Part shown: positions 16,969 through 24,145 of the stretch, piece by piece | Position numbering within the stretch: position 1 is the stretch's first letter | Layout of the letters: the number at the start of each line of letters is the position of its first letter | Assembly: GCA_001275005.1 (NCBI GenBank) | Contig: JWZX01002962.1 | Coordinates: 1 to 24,145, forward strand | Source: Chrysochromulina tobinii | Lineage: Eukaryota > Haptophyta > Prymnesiales > Chrysochromulinaceae | Reading direction: 5' to 3' | DNA length: 24,145 nt | Position numbers and translations under genes: made by a program | Notes under the pieces: model-generated | Told to the model about the DNA's origin: nothing | The model's database searches: none | What the model saw: only the letters and a program-made list of their open reading frames with translations

Positions 16969-17168
16969 GGTGCAGAAGTTCCGACTTAGTAGTGGAAGAA
17001 AAAAAGGGCGTGACGCCGGCGTGAGCGCGGCATTTCCCTCGCTCCGCGCTACAAGCGTCGATCGGACGCCCCGCCCCGCTGGCGATCCCGCACAAAAGCG
17101 ACTTTTGAACTGTACCGGTAGATGATTGCAAACGGTCATCAACCTACACGCACGCACTCACGTCTGAT
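16969..17168. promoter_or_regulatory. Bidirectional promoter between GT8 and membrane-protein genes
   Basis: Only 200 bp separate divergent start codons, so the two genes probably share a compact promoter. A GGAAGAAAAAAAGG tract (about 16996-17009) is the most distinctive element; no TATA box is evident. Confidence 0.5.
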
Positions 17169-18470
17169 ATGGCCATTCTCTCATATGCGTCTGTCGCCGA
17201 GGCGCTCTTCTCAGGCGATGCCATGTCGCACGTGCGGACCGCCGCCTATTTTGCCTCCTTCCTCGGCTGTCTCTTCATTGTTCTGCACCAATTTCCATGG
17301 CGCAGCAGGGCGGCGCTCGTCATGCCCTACTCCTTGGCCGCACTCGTGTGCACGTGGCGCCTGATCCTTCTCTTCTTCGTGGAGCACACGCAGCGCTATG
17401 CGGCGCACCCGGACCCACCGAATCTCTTCGTCGAGGCGTACGTGCTCGTGTGTGACGCTCCCGCGGGCTGGTGGTGGACCAACATCCTACTCGTGTGGGT
17501 GACCGTGGCGTGCCCGATGGTGCACGCCGAGGCGACGCGTCGCGGCATGCCACCTTCGGTGGTGCTCGCGTACATTATCGTTGCCTTCTTGGGTGCGGTC
17601 AGCCTCGCATTCCCGCCCTTGCTCGCCCACCTACTCACGTTGCCAACAACACCTCGTAAGTCCGGTAAGACGTCTCTTGCTGCCGCCGCCGCGGCTGCTG
17701 CGGGTGTGAATGCTGCTGCGGGTGTGAATGCCCTATGGTGGCCTGTCTGCATAGGCGCGTCTCTACTCTCGATTGTCGTGTTGCCATGTTCGGTGGCCTT
17801 GTCACGCCCAATCTTCGTCCTCGCGCTCGTGATCGTCCACGTCGTGCTCGCTCTGCCTTTCATGCGGGCGGCAATAGCCACGCGCTCACCCAAAGATGGC
17901 AACTCACCCTCGGATGACATCTCTGTACTGGGCGCCCGTGGCTATCGGCTTCTCGCGTTCACATCGGCCGTCCTGCATGTTGGCTCGACGGCTGCCGCGG
18001 CCCTGTCGCTGGGTATTGCCACGTCAGCACCCATGGATGTGGGCAGCCGGCTGTGGGAACTTCTTGGCCTCCTCCGTGCCGCCTTCAACCGGAATGTGTG
18101 TGTGCAGCCGCAGTCTGATGACCTCTGATGACCTCTGATTGCCTCCCTCATCAGGTGTGCCAGCATCTCCATCTCCATCGATGCCATCCTCTGATGACCT
18201 CTGATGACCTTTGATTGCCTCCCTCATCAGGTGTGCCAGCAGTCCATCTCCATCGATGCCATCCTCTCAAGCGCCGCGGGAATCCTCTACATGCTCATCC
18301 GTGCGGGCCACGAGGAGGGCGCGCCGTCGCGGGCGCGGGCGCTTGGGTGCAGCCTGGCGAGCGTGCTGGTGGGGCCTGCGGCAGGGCTCGCGCTCTTCTG
18401 CGCGATTCACGAGGAACGGTTACAGGCCGCACGGCACGGCGACGGTCTACAAGTGAGAAAGCGGGTATGA
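17169..18470 (+). CDS. Multi-pass integral membrane protein, two exons, unknown family
   Basis: Exons 17169-18095 and 18231-18470 join in phase 0 to give 388 residues. Hydrophobic segments lie near 22-41, 48-70, 100-118, 128-155, 188-207, 209-228, 255-283, about 318-330 and 343-364, so eight or nine membrane passes. The loop after the second helix has an acidic and aromatic pattern (FFVEHTQRY, NLFVEAYV, WWWTN) of the kind seen in ligand- or lipid-binding membrane proteins. A soluble Ala/Gly loop (about 170-186) contains an in-frame 18-bp duplication (AAGVNAAAGVN). The second exon adds the final helices and a hydrophilic tail. I cannot name the family; transporter, enzyme or receptor are all open. 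Without splicing the frame ends at 18128 after NVCVQPQSDDL. Confidence 0.65.
18096..18230 (+). other. Intron of membrane-protein gene, two stacked units
   Basis: Donor near CGGAAT|GTGTGTG (GT repeats allow small shifts). CCCTCATCAG|GTGTGCC acceptors lie at 18154 and 18230. The unit 18155-18230 (76 nt) starts with a near copy of the first 37 nt of exon 2. It may be one 135-nt intron or two introns back to back (18096-18154 and 18155-18230). TGATGACCTC units fill both. Confidence 0.8.
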
Positions 18471-18550
18471 ACAGCGAGTGGTTGTTTGTGAGCGCGGGGG
18501 GAGCGCGACGAAACTGACTGACAGACTGTGAACGTGAAGGGCGCGAAGTT

Positions 18551-18973
18551 ATGGCGAATTCTCTCTCGGTGCCCGGCGTGGCGCACATCTTGTTCCACGT
18601 TGGAAGCGTGTGCCTTTCGGTGGGCCTCACTGCGCTCGGCGTCATGTGCTGGTTCGCCCCCAGCCTGGCGGCGGAACAGTATGGCATCGAGCCGTGCAGG
18701 TTGCCGAGTGGGATCCGCTCCGAATGGGTGCAGGTTGCGGGCTTGCGAGACCTCGGCCTTGGCCTGGCGACTCTTGGATTGTACCTGTACGAGCCACGTG
18801 CCATCCGGATCTTCGTGCCGGCGATCACTTGCATTCCGGCAGGCGATGCGCTACTCACGCTGCAGCATGGCACTGCCTCAGGAGCGGCGGCGCATGTGTT
18901 TGGCATCTTGGCCCTCTCCATCCTTTCCGCCAGCGCATGGCTGGACCCATCGCTGCACCAAAAGCGCGAATAG
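18551..18973 (+). CDS. DUF4267-like small four-helix membrane protein
   Basis: A 140-residue ORF, ATG 18551 to TAG 18973. Four hydrophobic helices lie near 10-32 (FHVGSVCLSVGLTALGVMCW), 62-82, 86-104 and 113-132. The second helix contains QVAGLRDLGLGLATLGLYL, the Gly-Leu-Arg-Asp motif characteristic of DUF4267 proteins, and length and topology fit that family. The molecular role is not known. It begins 80 bp after the stop of the preceding membrane-protein gene on the same strand, a very short gap for two independent transcription units. No intron. Confidence 0.72.
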   Translation: MANSLSVPGVAHILFHVGSVCLSVGLTALGVMCWFAPSLAAEQYGIEPCRLPSGIRSEWVQVAGLRDLGLGLATLGLYLYEPRAIRIFVPAITCIPAGDALLTLQHGTASGAAAHVFGILALSILSASAWLDPSLHQKRE

Positions 18974-19870
18974 AGGTCTTTGCAGAGCATGCTGTCGTAT
19001 CCACCGCTAGGCCGGGCGGTATACGTGTACGGTGTATCTGTGTTCGGTGTTTGGTCGTTGCTGTAAAGGCGTACAGTACGTCAGTACCCGCGTACGGGGT
19101 CCAACAGCACTTCCTTTTGTTGACTACGTACTAGTTATGGAAGCTACACTTACGCAGTGCCCTCTGCACCGCGGCCTTGGCACCTCCGATGGCCGCAGCG
19201 CGGGCGTCACACCCGGTAGCGGGCTAGCGGCGCCTGGCCCTGTGGCCTTACTCTATTTTACCTGTCGGGCCCTGCACAGCGCGGCGCACTTTTTTGACCT
19301 AGGGGGACCTTCCCACTACTCAGGTAATTACCTCATAGGCTTTGAACACTGTGGGGCGCACTTTTTTGACCTAGGGGGACCTTCCCACTACTCAGGTATT
19401 TACCTCATAGGCTTTGAACACTGTGACCCAGCGCCGCACGTACATGTAACGCCCACGGCCTTGCGCCTTCCACGGCCCAGGGCCGGAGATAGCGCGCAAG
19501 TCGCCAAGTCCCCGAACCGAACGTGATACGCCTCATCAGAGGCCCTGATGGAACGGGACAGGTGCACGACAGTCCGCCGATTTCCTGGATCCCGCCCGCC
19601 CCGCGGACGTGCCCGAAATCAGCACAAGGAAACAAGGATCTCCTTATCTCCGGCTGGCAAGTATGCCAGATGCACGATCGTCTTGGTCAGCATGCGAGCC
19701 GACCTAACAGAAGCAGTACAGGGTCAGGGTCAGGGCAGGTGGGACGCCGGCGATGCACTAATTTAAATGAATCAGCCTATTGAATTGCAATCAAGTTGTA
19801 ATGAAATCCTCGCGATCACGGCGACCTGCGGCGACTCCGTGTTTTGGCTTTCATCCCATCTCACTTTCGG
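18974..19870. other. Intergenic with a 72-bp tandem duplication
   Basis: About 900 bp without a convincing coding frame. It should contain the 3' UTR of the DUF4267-like gene and the promoter and leader of the large gene that follows. The main structure is the tandem repeat at 19284-19425. A GGTCAGGGTCAGGG stretch lies near 19721. No tRNA, 5S rRNA or spliced-leader sequence was recognised. Confidence 0.5.
19284..19425. repeat. 72-bp tandem duplication in non-coding DNA
   Basis: The unit GCGCACTTTTTTGACCTAGG...ends in TTTGAACACTGTG. Copies at 19284-19355 and 19356-19425 are almost identical (GTAATT against GTATTT inside). Each contains CTACTCAG|GTA, an AGGT at which a tandem duplication could create a GT-AG intron of 72 nt. 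Confidence 0.9.
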
Positions 19871-22800
19871 ATGCGGTTTTGCAAGGGGCTCACGATGACC
19901 GAGGACAAGGTCGAGGATGCGATCACTGGCAACCATCTGCTCATCGCCGAGCAGCTCATCTTCATGACCGCGGCCAACATCTTGGATGGGTGCAACACGC
20001 CCGAGCACATGAGCGTGCACGATGTGCCCCAGCTCGTGACCAACTTCCTCGAGCCTTCGCCACGCCGGCAACACGGCTCGCTCATCGCACAGCCTGTGCT
20101 CTGCCTCGACGGACCGGGCACCGGTAAGACGTGGCTGGTCAAACAGTGTCTCTTCTTGCTCGTCGACGCACTCGCAGGCGAGAACGCGGGCAAAGGCATC
20201 CGTTCGGTGCCCGTGATCGACTTCGAGGGCCTTCTGCTCTGGTACACTGGCAACGAGTTCGTCGGTAGGACGGAAGAGAAGTCGCTGCTGCTGCTCTCAT
20301 ATGAGATGCGCGCTTGCGTCATCCTCATCGACGGCGTGGACGAGGCCGCCGGCCTGCGTCAGGTCATCGAGGCGTTCGTTCACCACGAGTTCGTCACGAG
20401 CGGCTGCCGCGTCGTGATCCCCTCGCGTCCGGAGGGCGTCGACCTTGACGACTACATGGCGCGCTTCGCGATCATGAACCTGCTCGAGCTCTCGCAGGTG
20501 CAGCAGCGTACCGTGTTCAAGATGCAGCTGCAGGGCAACATCTTCTTCGGGCACCTAGTCAACATCGGCGAGTGCCGCAAATACCTCGACGACAAGTTCC
20601 CCGAGCTCTTCCGCTCGGGAGCGCTCCGGATCGAGGTCGAGAAGCTTGGGGATGAGAATGAGGAGAAGTCTGAGGTGGAGAAGGAGGAGGAGGGCACCAA
20701 GGATCGCAAGAAGGAGTTCTCCGAGGGCGCCGGCGGGGAAGCAACCAAGGGGGACGAGGAGGGGAACGAGAAGGGCAAAAAGGGCGCCGCACAAGATGCC
20801 GCGGAGGCCGCCGCATTGGCAGACCTGGATGACGAGATCAAGGATCCCAAGGCGAAGACAGGCAAACAGGGCGACAACGACGACGGGGAGTTCACGCGCC
20901 CCGCCGGCTCCGTGGCGACCCTCAATCCATCCTCTGTCGAGCCAGTGCCGCGCACGCCGCTCTCGCGCCGGCGCATGGCGCTCGACACGCTCGACAATAT
21001 GCAGGACCCGCAGACTTGGCTCGATGAGGCGAAAACGGTCCAGGCTCGCGCGCTGCGCTCCAACCTCCCAGAGGAGATCAACAAGGCGCTCAACAAGCCG
21101 CGCAAGGTGGGCACGGTCCCGACGCTGCTCGACTATCTCGACTCGGAGATCAAGCCGCTGCCCACGCCGTGCACGCGCGCACAGACGGACGAGGTCATCG
21201 ACCAGATGCGAAAGGACCTCAAGAGGACCTTCCCTGATGACGTGTGCGAGTCGCTTGCGCAGATCGGTGTGCTGCGCAAGCAGCCGCAGGTGGGCGGCCG
21301 GCATGGCGCCAAGGTGGCGCCGATGCCCGCCTTTGGCCTCTGGTCGCAGGCGACCGCCAAGGAGGGCGACAAGTTTGCGCTCCTCGAGCGGTTGCTACCC
21401 GCGGCCATGCACCTACTCGGCTGCGTGTGCATCACGGTCGGCATGGCCGACTATGGCCTCAAACGCGAGCGAGAAGGGCAAGGCGACTTCATCGTGGGCA
21501 GTGCCACCGTGACGCCGGCGATGAAGTACCGCGACCGGGTCGACGTCTGGCTCGAGGACACGTACCAGACCACGACCGAACCGGCCGAGAAGCCGCTCGA
21601 TACCTATCTGGTCACGCTACCGTGCTCCACGGGCGAGCAGCTCGTCAATCTCGTCAATCTGGTCACGATCACGCTACCGTGCTCCACGGGCGAGCAGCTC
21701 GTCAATCTCGTCAATCTCATCAAGATGCTCGCCAAGGGGGTGGAGGTGGACTTCGACGGTGACCAGGCGACACTCACGAAGCAGGAGATCAACAACACCT
21801 TCACCCCAGACACGATGCACTCGACGCACCTGCGAAACGTGAGGTTGCAGATGCTCTTCCGACACAAGGGTGTCGACGTGTGCTTCGTCATCGACGCAGA
21901 GCACAAGGATCTGCGCGAGTACTACGTCGAGATGGGCTACTCGGCACACTACAACCTTTTCATGCACCGTGCCAACATGCCCAAGGGACCACTTGACACC
22001 AAGTTCGAGACGTTGCTCGTCTTCCTCGTTGTAGCGATCGGTGTGCTTATGCTGCTCTCGCTGCTGCTGCTCTGCTACTCACTTGGCTCGGGCGGCTCGG
22101 GCGCCATCAGCCTCGAAGAGCTGCCGCAGGACCCGCTTCAGCTGTCCAAGCTCGGGATCCTCTCGGGCAACAAAAAGCGGCTCGCCTACACGCGGCAGGC
22201 TAACGAGGCGGTCGCCGAGGTGACCGAGAAGGAGGAGGAGCAGGCGACCGACGCCAGACCGCCCCGCGAGAAGCGCATGGGTGCGCTCGATTTCTCGATG
22301 GGCGCGGGCTCGTCCTTTTCAGCCGCGGGCGGGCAGGAGGCTACCGCCGTCACCAAGAAGACGACCGTGAGCAACGACCCGGTTCTCGATCTCAACTCGG
22401 CGCTCCGTGGCAAGAAGGTTCGCGTCGTGCAGGGAGAGGATGACGTGGCAGGGTGCTACTCGCTCGTCGTGCGCGTGCTCGACAAGTACGCGGGCGGCAA
22501 GGGCTCAGATGTGCGTGCGTCCATCACGGCGGTCGTGCCCAAGTCGCACTCGATGCACCTGCCCGTGACGGCGCTCGTCGAGGTCGTCATCGCGCCCAAT
22601 AGCCAGAGCGAGGCGCAGCTGCAAGAGACCGCCAATACGACGCTCCGGCGTGTCGCCGTCAAGAACCAGGAGAACGGGCGGCGCGAGTTCATCTCGAAGC
22701 ACGTGGCCTGCGTGACGCCCGAGGAGCTCGGCTTGTGGACGCGCCTCGATATGGACCGTGACTATGGCGCCAACGGGCATCCAAAGTGGGCGCAGCGTGC

Positions 22801-24145
22801 GCAGCTACTCGCGCCGTGCGCACTCGAAGCGGCGGGGTTCACGCCGCGGCCGCTCTTCACGCTGCTCCCAATCGTCGCCCTGGCGGGCTGTCCCGGAACG
22901 CCTTACGAGTCAGAAGAGGCTGTGCGTGAGGCAATAGTCACCAGGGGTGCGGTGACGTACGAATCGCTCGAGGCAGCGCTCGCCGCCGAACCCGATGAGT
23001 CACCGCCCGCAAAGTGCGATTCGCTCACGCGAGACATCGTGATGGCACACGACGTTGTCCGCAAGGACCTCAAAATGTCGGTTGGCTTCGCGATTAGGTC
23101 GACGAACAATCGCTCCTACCGAGGCTGGTGCTTCGCATTGGCCTTGCTAGTCCTCTGCGTCCCGCAGGTGAGTGCCATGGCGACGACGACACCACCAGAT
23201 AGCGAGGGGGCAAGTGTGCATGGGGTAGAGTCGGCGCAGGCGCCGCCAGTGCGGACGCTTCCGCTCACTCGAGTCTGTGCCGATGAAGTGAACAGCTTCG
23301 CATTTGATTTACGCGGCGCACCCATGCCGTGCTCGTACTTCTCCGCACAGCCCTCCGCGTGCGCTTCCTATTCCATCGCGCGGATCACTTGCCCGGTCGC
23401 GTGTGGCACGTGCACGCCTCCCCCGCCTGGCCCCTCGGGCCTATTGGAATTGTCCGGCGCCGTCACCAGCGACCATCCTGTAGCCGGGCTGTACTCCATG
23501 CAGCTTGTGCCCAGCCACCGCCGTGAGCTGCAGACCACAACACCGCCACCCTCGCCGCCACCGCCTTCGCCCTCGCCGCCGCCGCCCTGCGCGCGCGTCA
23601 GGCAAATATCCACTCGTACTGGTGGTTGTGTCAACTTCCTCAGACTGGACTTCGACGATGGTTCATTCACTGTTTACGGAGATGAGGCCTACGGACAAAA
23701 TCAAGCCGGAAATACGGATTACACATTCACTTTGCTAGCGGGTGAACATCTCGATTCTGTGTCCTGGTCTCGTCGACTAAGTAACCAAGCAACTTGTGTT
23801 CCTGGCTGTGCGGTGACCTTCATTACTTCCTACGGACGCAGTGCCAGCTACAGTGGTTCATGGGTTCCTCCGAGTTGTGCGCAAGCAGTTCAGTTTCCTA
23901 GTAACCAACGGCCGATTGTAGGGCTCAACTATTCAGCACCTGATGGGACCTCCATGTCGCAAGTTCTTATAGGTCCAATCACCACAGTCTCTGCTTGCGC
24001 GGCGCCGCTGCCGCCCTCGCCGCCGCCGCCTTCGCCCTCGCCGCCGCCGCCCTCGCCCTCGCCCTCGCCGCCGCCGCCTTCGCCCTCGCCGCCGCCGCCT
24101 TCGCCCTCACCGCCGCCGCCCTCGCTGCCGCCGCCCTCGCCGCCG
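19871..24145 (+). CDS. NACHT/STAND-like ATPase with membrane helix, in frame with ShKT/Pro-rich secreted-type region (3' partial)
   Basis: One stop-free frame runs from ATG 19871 to the window end, at least 1,425 codons. GPGTGKT (81-87) is a Walker A loop, VILIDGVDEA (about 150-159) a Walker B with the NACHT-style DGVDE, and VVIPSRPEG (181-189) the sensor-1-like segment, followed by LLELSQVQQ. Residues about 257-343 are a Lys/Glu-rich linker. Residues 582-619 are an in-frame 19-residue tandem duplication (TLPCSTGEQLVNLVNL twice). A transmembrane helix lies at about 715-738. Residues 740-1065 form a further soluble region I cannot name. Met1069 starts a signal-peptide-like stretch (FALALLVLCVPQVSA), then a six-Cys domain and Ser/Pro spacers. 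STAND ATPases act as ligand-triggered switches. The frame may really hold two genes (see 23075). Confidence 0.65.
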   Translation, partial: MRFCKGLTMTEDKVEDAITGNHLLIAEQLIFMTAANILDGCNTPEHMSVHDVPQLVTNFLEPSPRRQHGSLIAQPVLCLDGPGTGKTWLVKQCLFLLVDALAGENAGKGIRSVPVIDFEGLLLWYTGNEFVGRTEEKSLLLLSYEMRACVILIDGVDEAAGLRQVIEAFVHHEFVTSGCRVVIPSRPEGVDLDDYMARFAIMNLLELSQVQQRTVFKMQLQGNIFFGHLVNIGECRKYLDDKFPELFRSGALRIEVEKLGDENEEKSEVEKEEEGTKDRKKEFSEGAGGEATKGDEEGNEKGKKGAAQDAAEAAALADLDDEIKDPKAKTGKQGDNDDGEFTRPAGSVATLNPSSVEPVPRTPLSRRRMALDTLDNMQDPQTWLDEAKTVQARALRSNLPEEINKALNKPRKVGTVPTLLDYLDSEIKPLPTPCTRAQTDEVIDQMRKDLKRTFPDDVCESLAQIGVLRKQPQVGGRHGAKVAPMPAFGLWSQATAKEGDKFALLERLLPAAMHLLGCVCITVGMADYGLKREREGQGDFIVGSATVTPAMKYRDRVDVWLEDTYQTTTEPAEKPLDTYLVTLPCSTGEQLVNLVNLVTITLPCSTGEQLVNLVNLIKMLAKGVEVDFDGDQATLTKQEINNTFTPDTMHSTHLRNVRLQMLFRHKGVDVCFVIDAEHKDLREYYVEMGYSAHYNLFMHRANMPKGPLDTKFETLLVFLVVAIGVLMLLSLLLLCYSLGSGGSGAISLEELPQDPLQLSKLGILSGNKKRLAYTRQANEAVAEVTEKEEEQATDARPPREKRMGALDFSMGAGSSFSAAGGQEATAVTKKTTVSNDPVLDLNSALRGKKVRVVQGEDDVAGCYSLVVRVLDKYAGGKGSDVRASITAVVPKSHSMHLPVTALVEVVIAPNSQSEAQLQETANTTLRRVAVKNQENGRREFISKHVACVTPEELGLWTRLDMDRDYGANGHPKWAQRAQLLAPCALEAAGFTPRPLFTLLPIVALAGCPGTPYESEEAVREAIVTRGAVTYESLEAALAAEPDESPPAKCDSLTRDIVMAHDVVRKDLKMSVGFAIRSTNNRSYRGWCFALALLVLCVPQVSAMATTTPPDSEGASVHGVESAQAPPVRTLPLTRVCADEVNSFAFDLRGAPMPCSYFSAQPSACASYSIARITCPVACGTCTPPPPGPSGLLELSGAVTSDHPVAGLYSMQLVPSHRRELQTTTPPPSPPPPSPSPPPPCARVRQISTRTGGCVNFLRLDFDDGSFTVYGDEAYGQNQAGNTDYTFTLLAGEHLDSVSWSRRLSNQATCVPGCAVTFITSYGRSASYSGSWVPPSCAQAVQFPSNQRPIVGLNYSAPDGTSMSQVLIGPITTVSACAAPLPPSPPPPSPSPPPPSPSPSPPPPSPSPPPPSPSPPPPSLPPPSPP
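21614..21727 (+). repeat. 57-bp in-frame tandem duplication in the ATPase gene
   Basis: Two copies (21614-21670 and 21671-21727) encode TLPCSTGEQLVNLVNL followed by VTI or IKM. The copies are nearly identical at the DNA level over the first 47 bases, so the duplication is recent. The period is a multiple of three and the frame survives. Confidence 0.9.
23075..24145 (+). CDS. Possible separate secreted gene: ShKT-like domain, pherophorin-type Pro-rich spacers (3' partial)
   Basis: Within the same open frame, ATG 23075 (AAAATGT) begins a basic N-region and a hydrophobic core ending VPQVSA|MA, a standard signal peptide and cleavage site. After it, 23276-23413 encodes six cysteines in ShKT-like order, finishing CPVACGTC; such domains are common on extracellular and peptidase-linked proteins. 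Then comes a Ser/Pro spacer (23551-23590, PPPSPPPPSPSPPPP), a domain of about 135 residues (23591-23998) with a beta-rich pattern including DFDDGSFTVYGDEAYGQN and TLLAGEHLDSV that loosely resembles jacalin-type lectins, and a second SPPPP tract from 24003 to the window end. An independent cell-surface protein is as likely as fusion to the ATPase, because the signal peptide would be odd in mid-protein. Confidence 0.5.
   Translation, partial: MSVGFAIRSTNNRSYRGWCFALALLVLCVPQVSAMATTTPPDSEGASVHGVESAQAPPVRTLPLTRVCADEVNSFAFDLRGAPMPCSYFSAQPSACASYSIARITCPVACGTCTPPPPGPSGLLELSGAVTSDHPVAGLYSMQLVPSHRRELQTTTPPPSPPPPSPSPPPPCARVRQISTRTGGCVNFLRLDFDDGSFTVYGDEAYGQNQAGNTDYTFTLLAGEHLDSVSWSRRLSNQATCVPGCAVTFITSYGRSASYSGSWVPPSCAQAVQFPSNQRPIVGLNYSAPDGTSMSQVLIGPITTVSACAAPLPPSPPPPSPSPPPPSPSPSPPPPSPSPPPPSPSPPPPSLPPPSPP
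24003..24145 (+). repeat. Pherophorin-like (SP)n/(PPPP) coding repeat
   Basis: A compositionally extreme CCG/TCG/CCC tract encoding repeated PPSPSPPPPSP units; a shorter tract occurs at 23551-23590. Such spacers are rod-like and often O-glycosylated in algal wall proteins. It runs off the window, so its length is unknown. Confidence 0.85.

Noticed and set aside
20452-21512. Long ORFs on both strands overlapping the ATPase gene (for example 20555-21304 minus, 20646-21512 plus)
   Set aside because: The frame from 19871 carries Walker A/B and continues open on both sides; the others are compositional shadows of the Lys/Glu-rich linker and flanks.
23165-23173. Consensus-like splice donor CAG|GTGAGT just after the signal-like segment
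   Set aside because: The coding frame continues without a stop and the other donors in this window do not follow the GTRAGT consensus; no matching acceptor with a direct repeat was found.

Overview
This is a GC-rich nuclear fragment from a eukaryote, most likely a unicellular alga or other protist. The evidence is spliced genes with AG|G acceptors, multi-domain signalling proteins (PH/RGS, PDZ, EF-hand), a STAND-type ATPase, a pherophorin-like Ser/Pro spacer, FkbM-type and Golgi-type transferases, and no operon structure. GT, GC and GA splice donors together with a G after every acceptor recall dinoflagellates and, for GC donors, haptophytes. The high gene density (about 12 genes in 24 kb) argues against a large dinoflagellate genome. 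I cannot choose between these lineages from sequence alone.

Layout. 1-1085 (+): the C-terminal end of a GH2 beta-galactosidase, split over three short exons inside repeat-filled introns. 1786-3498 (-): PDZ protein. 4170-5264 (-): FkbM-like methyltransferase, with a small hypothetical ORF upstream (5376-5783). 5942-8692 (-): a 916-residue protein with two PH-like domains, three RGS-like domains and an FHA-like C-terminus. 9075-11274 (-): eight-EF-hand protein in two exons. 11689-13733 (+): a five-exon protein with three Tudor/SH3-like repeats. 14137-15576 (+): a glycosyltransferase-like gene with tiny repeat-bounded introns. 15874-16968 (-): GT8 glycosyltransferase. 17169-18470 (+): multi-pass membrane protein. 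18551-18973 (+): DUF4267-like four-helix membrane protein. 19871 to the window end (+): one uninterrupted frame of more than 1,420 codons with a NACHT/STAND ATPase, a membrane helix, a second signal-like segment, an ShKT-like six-cysteine domain, Pro-rich spacers and a secreted-type domain.

The most interesting content is how the introns are built. Almost every intron begins with a copy, perfect or decayed, of the first bases of the exon that follows it, so the intron plus one flank is a direct duplication and the donor is simply the upstream copy of the acceptor-side exon start. The best cases have perfect repeats of 21-32 bp. Two 66-nt introns in one gene carry the same 44-nt body between different 22- and 29-bp flanking repeats, which is the signature of a mobile intron-generating element (introner) with target-site duplications. 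Other introns share a 52-nt 3' element, or are filled with roughly 10-nt minisatellites (TGATTGCCTC / TGATGACCTC / TGAGTGCCTC types) in which each unit carries a branch-point-like CTGAY. Frame-preserving tandem duplications inside exons (57, 33, 18 and 12 bp) and stacked 76-80 bp units suggest that the same duplication process is still active. The genes are not an obvious pathway; the window is unified by this intron-gain process rather than by a metabolic role.
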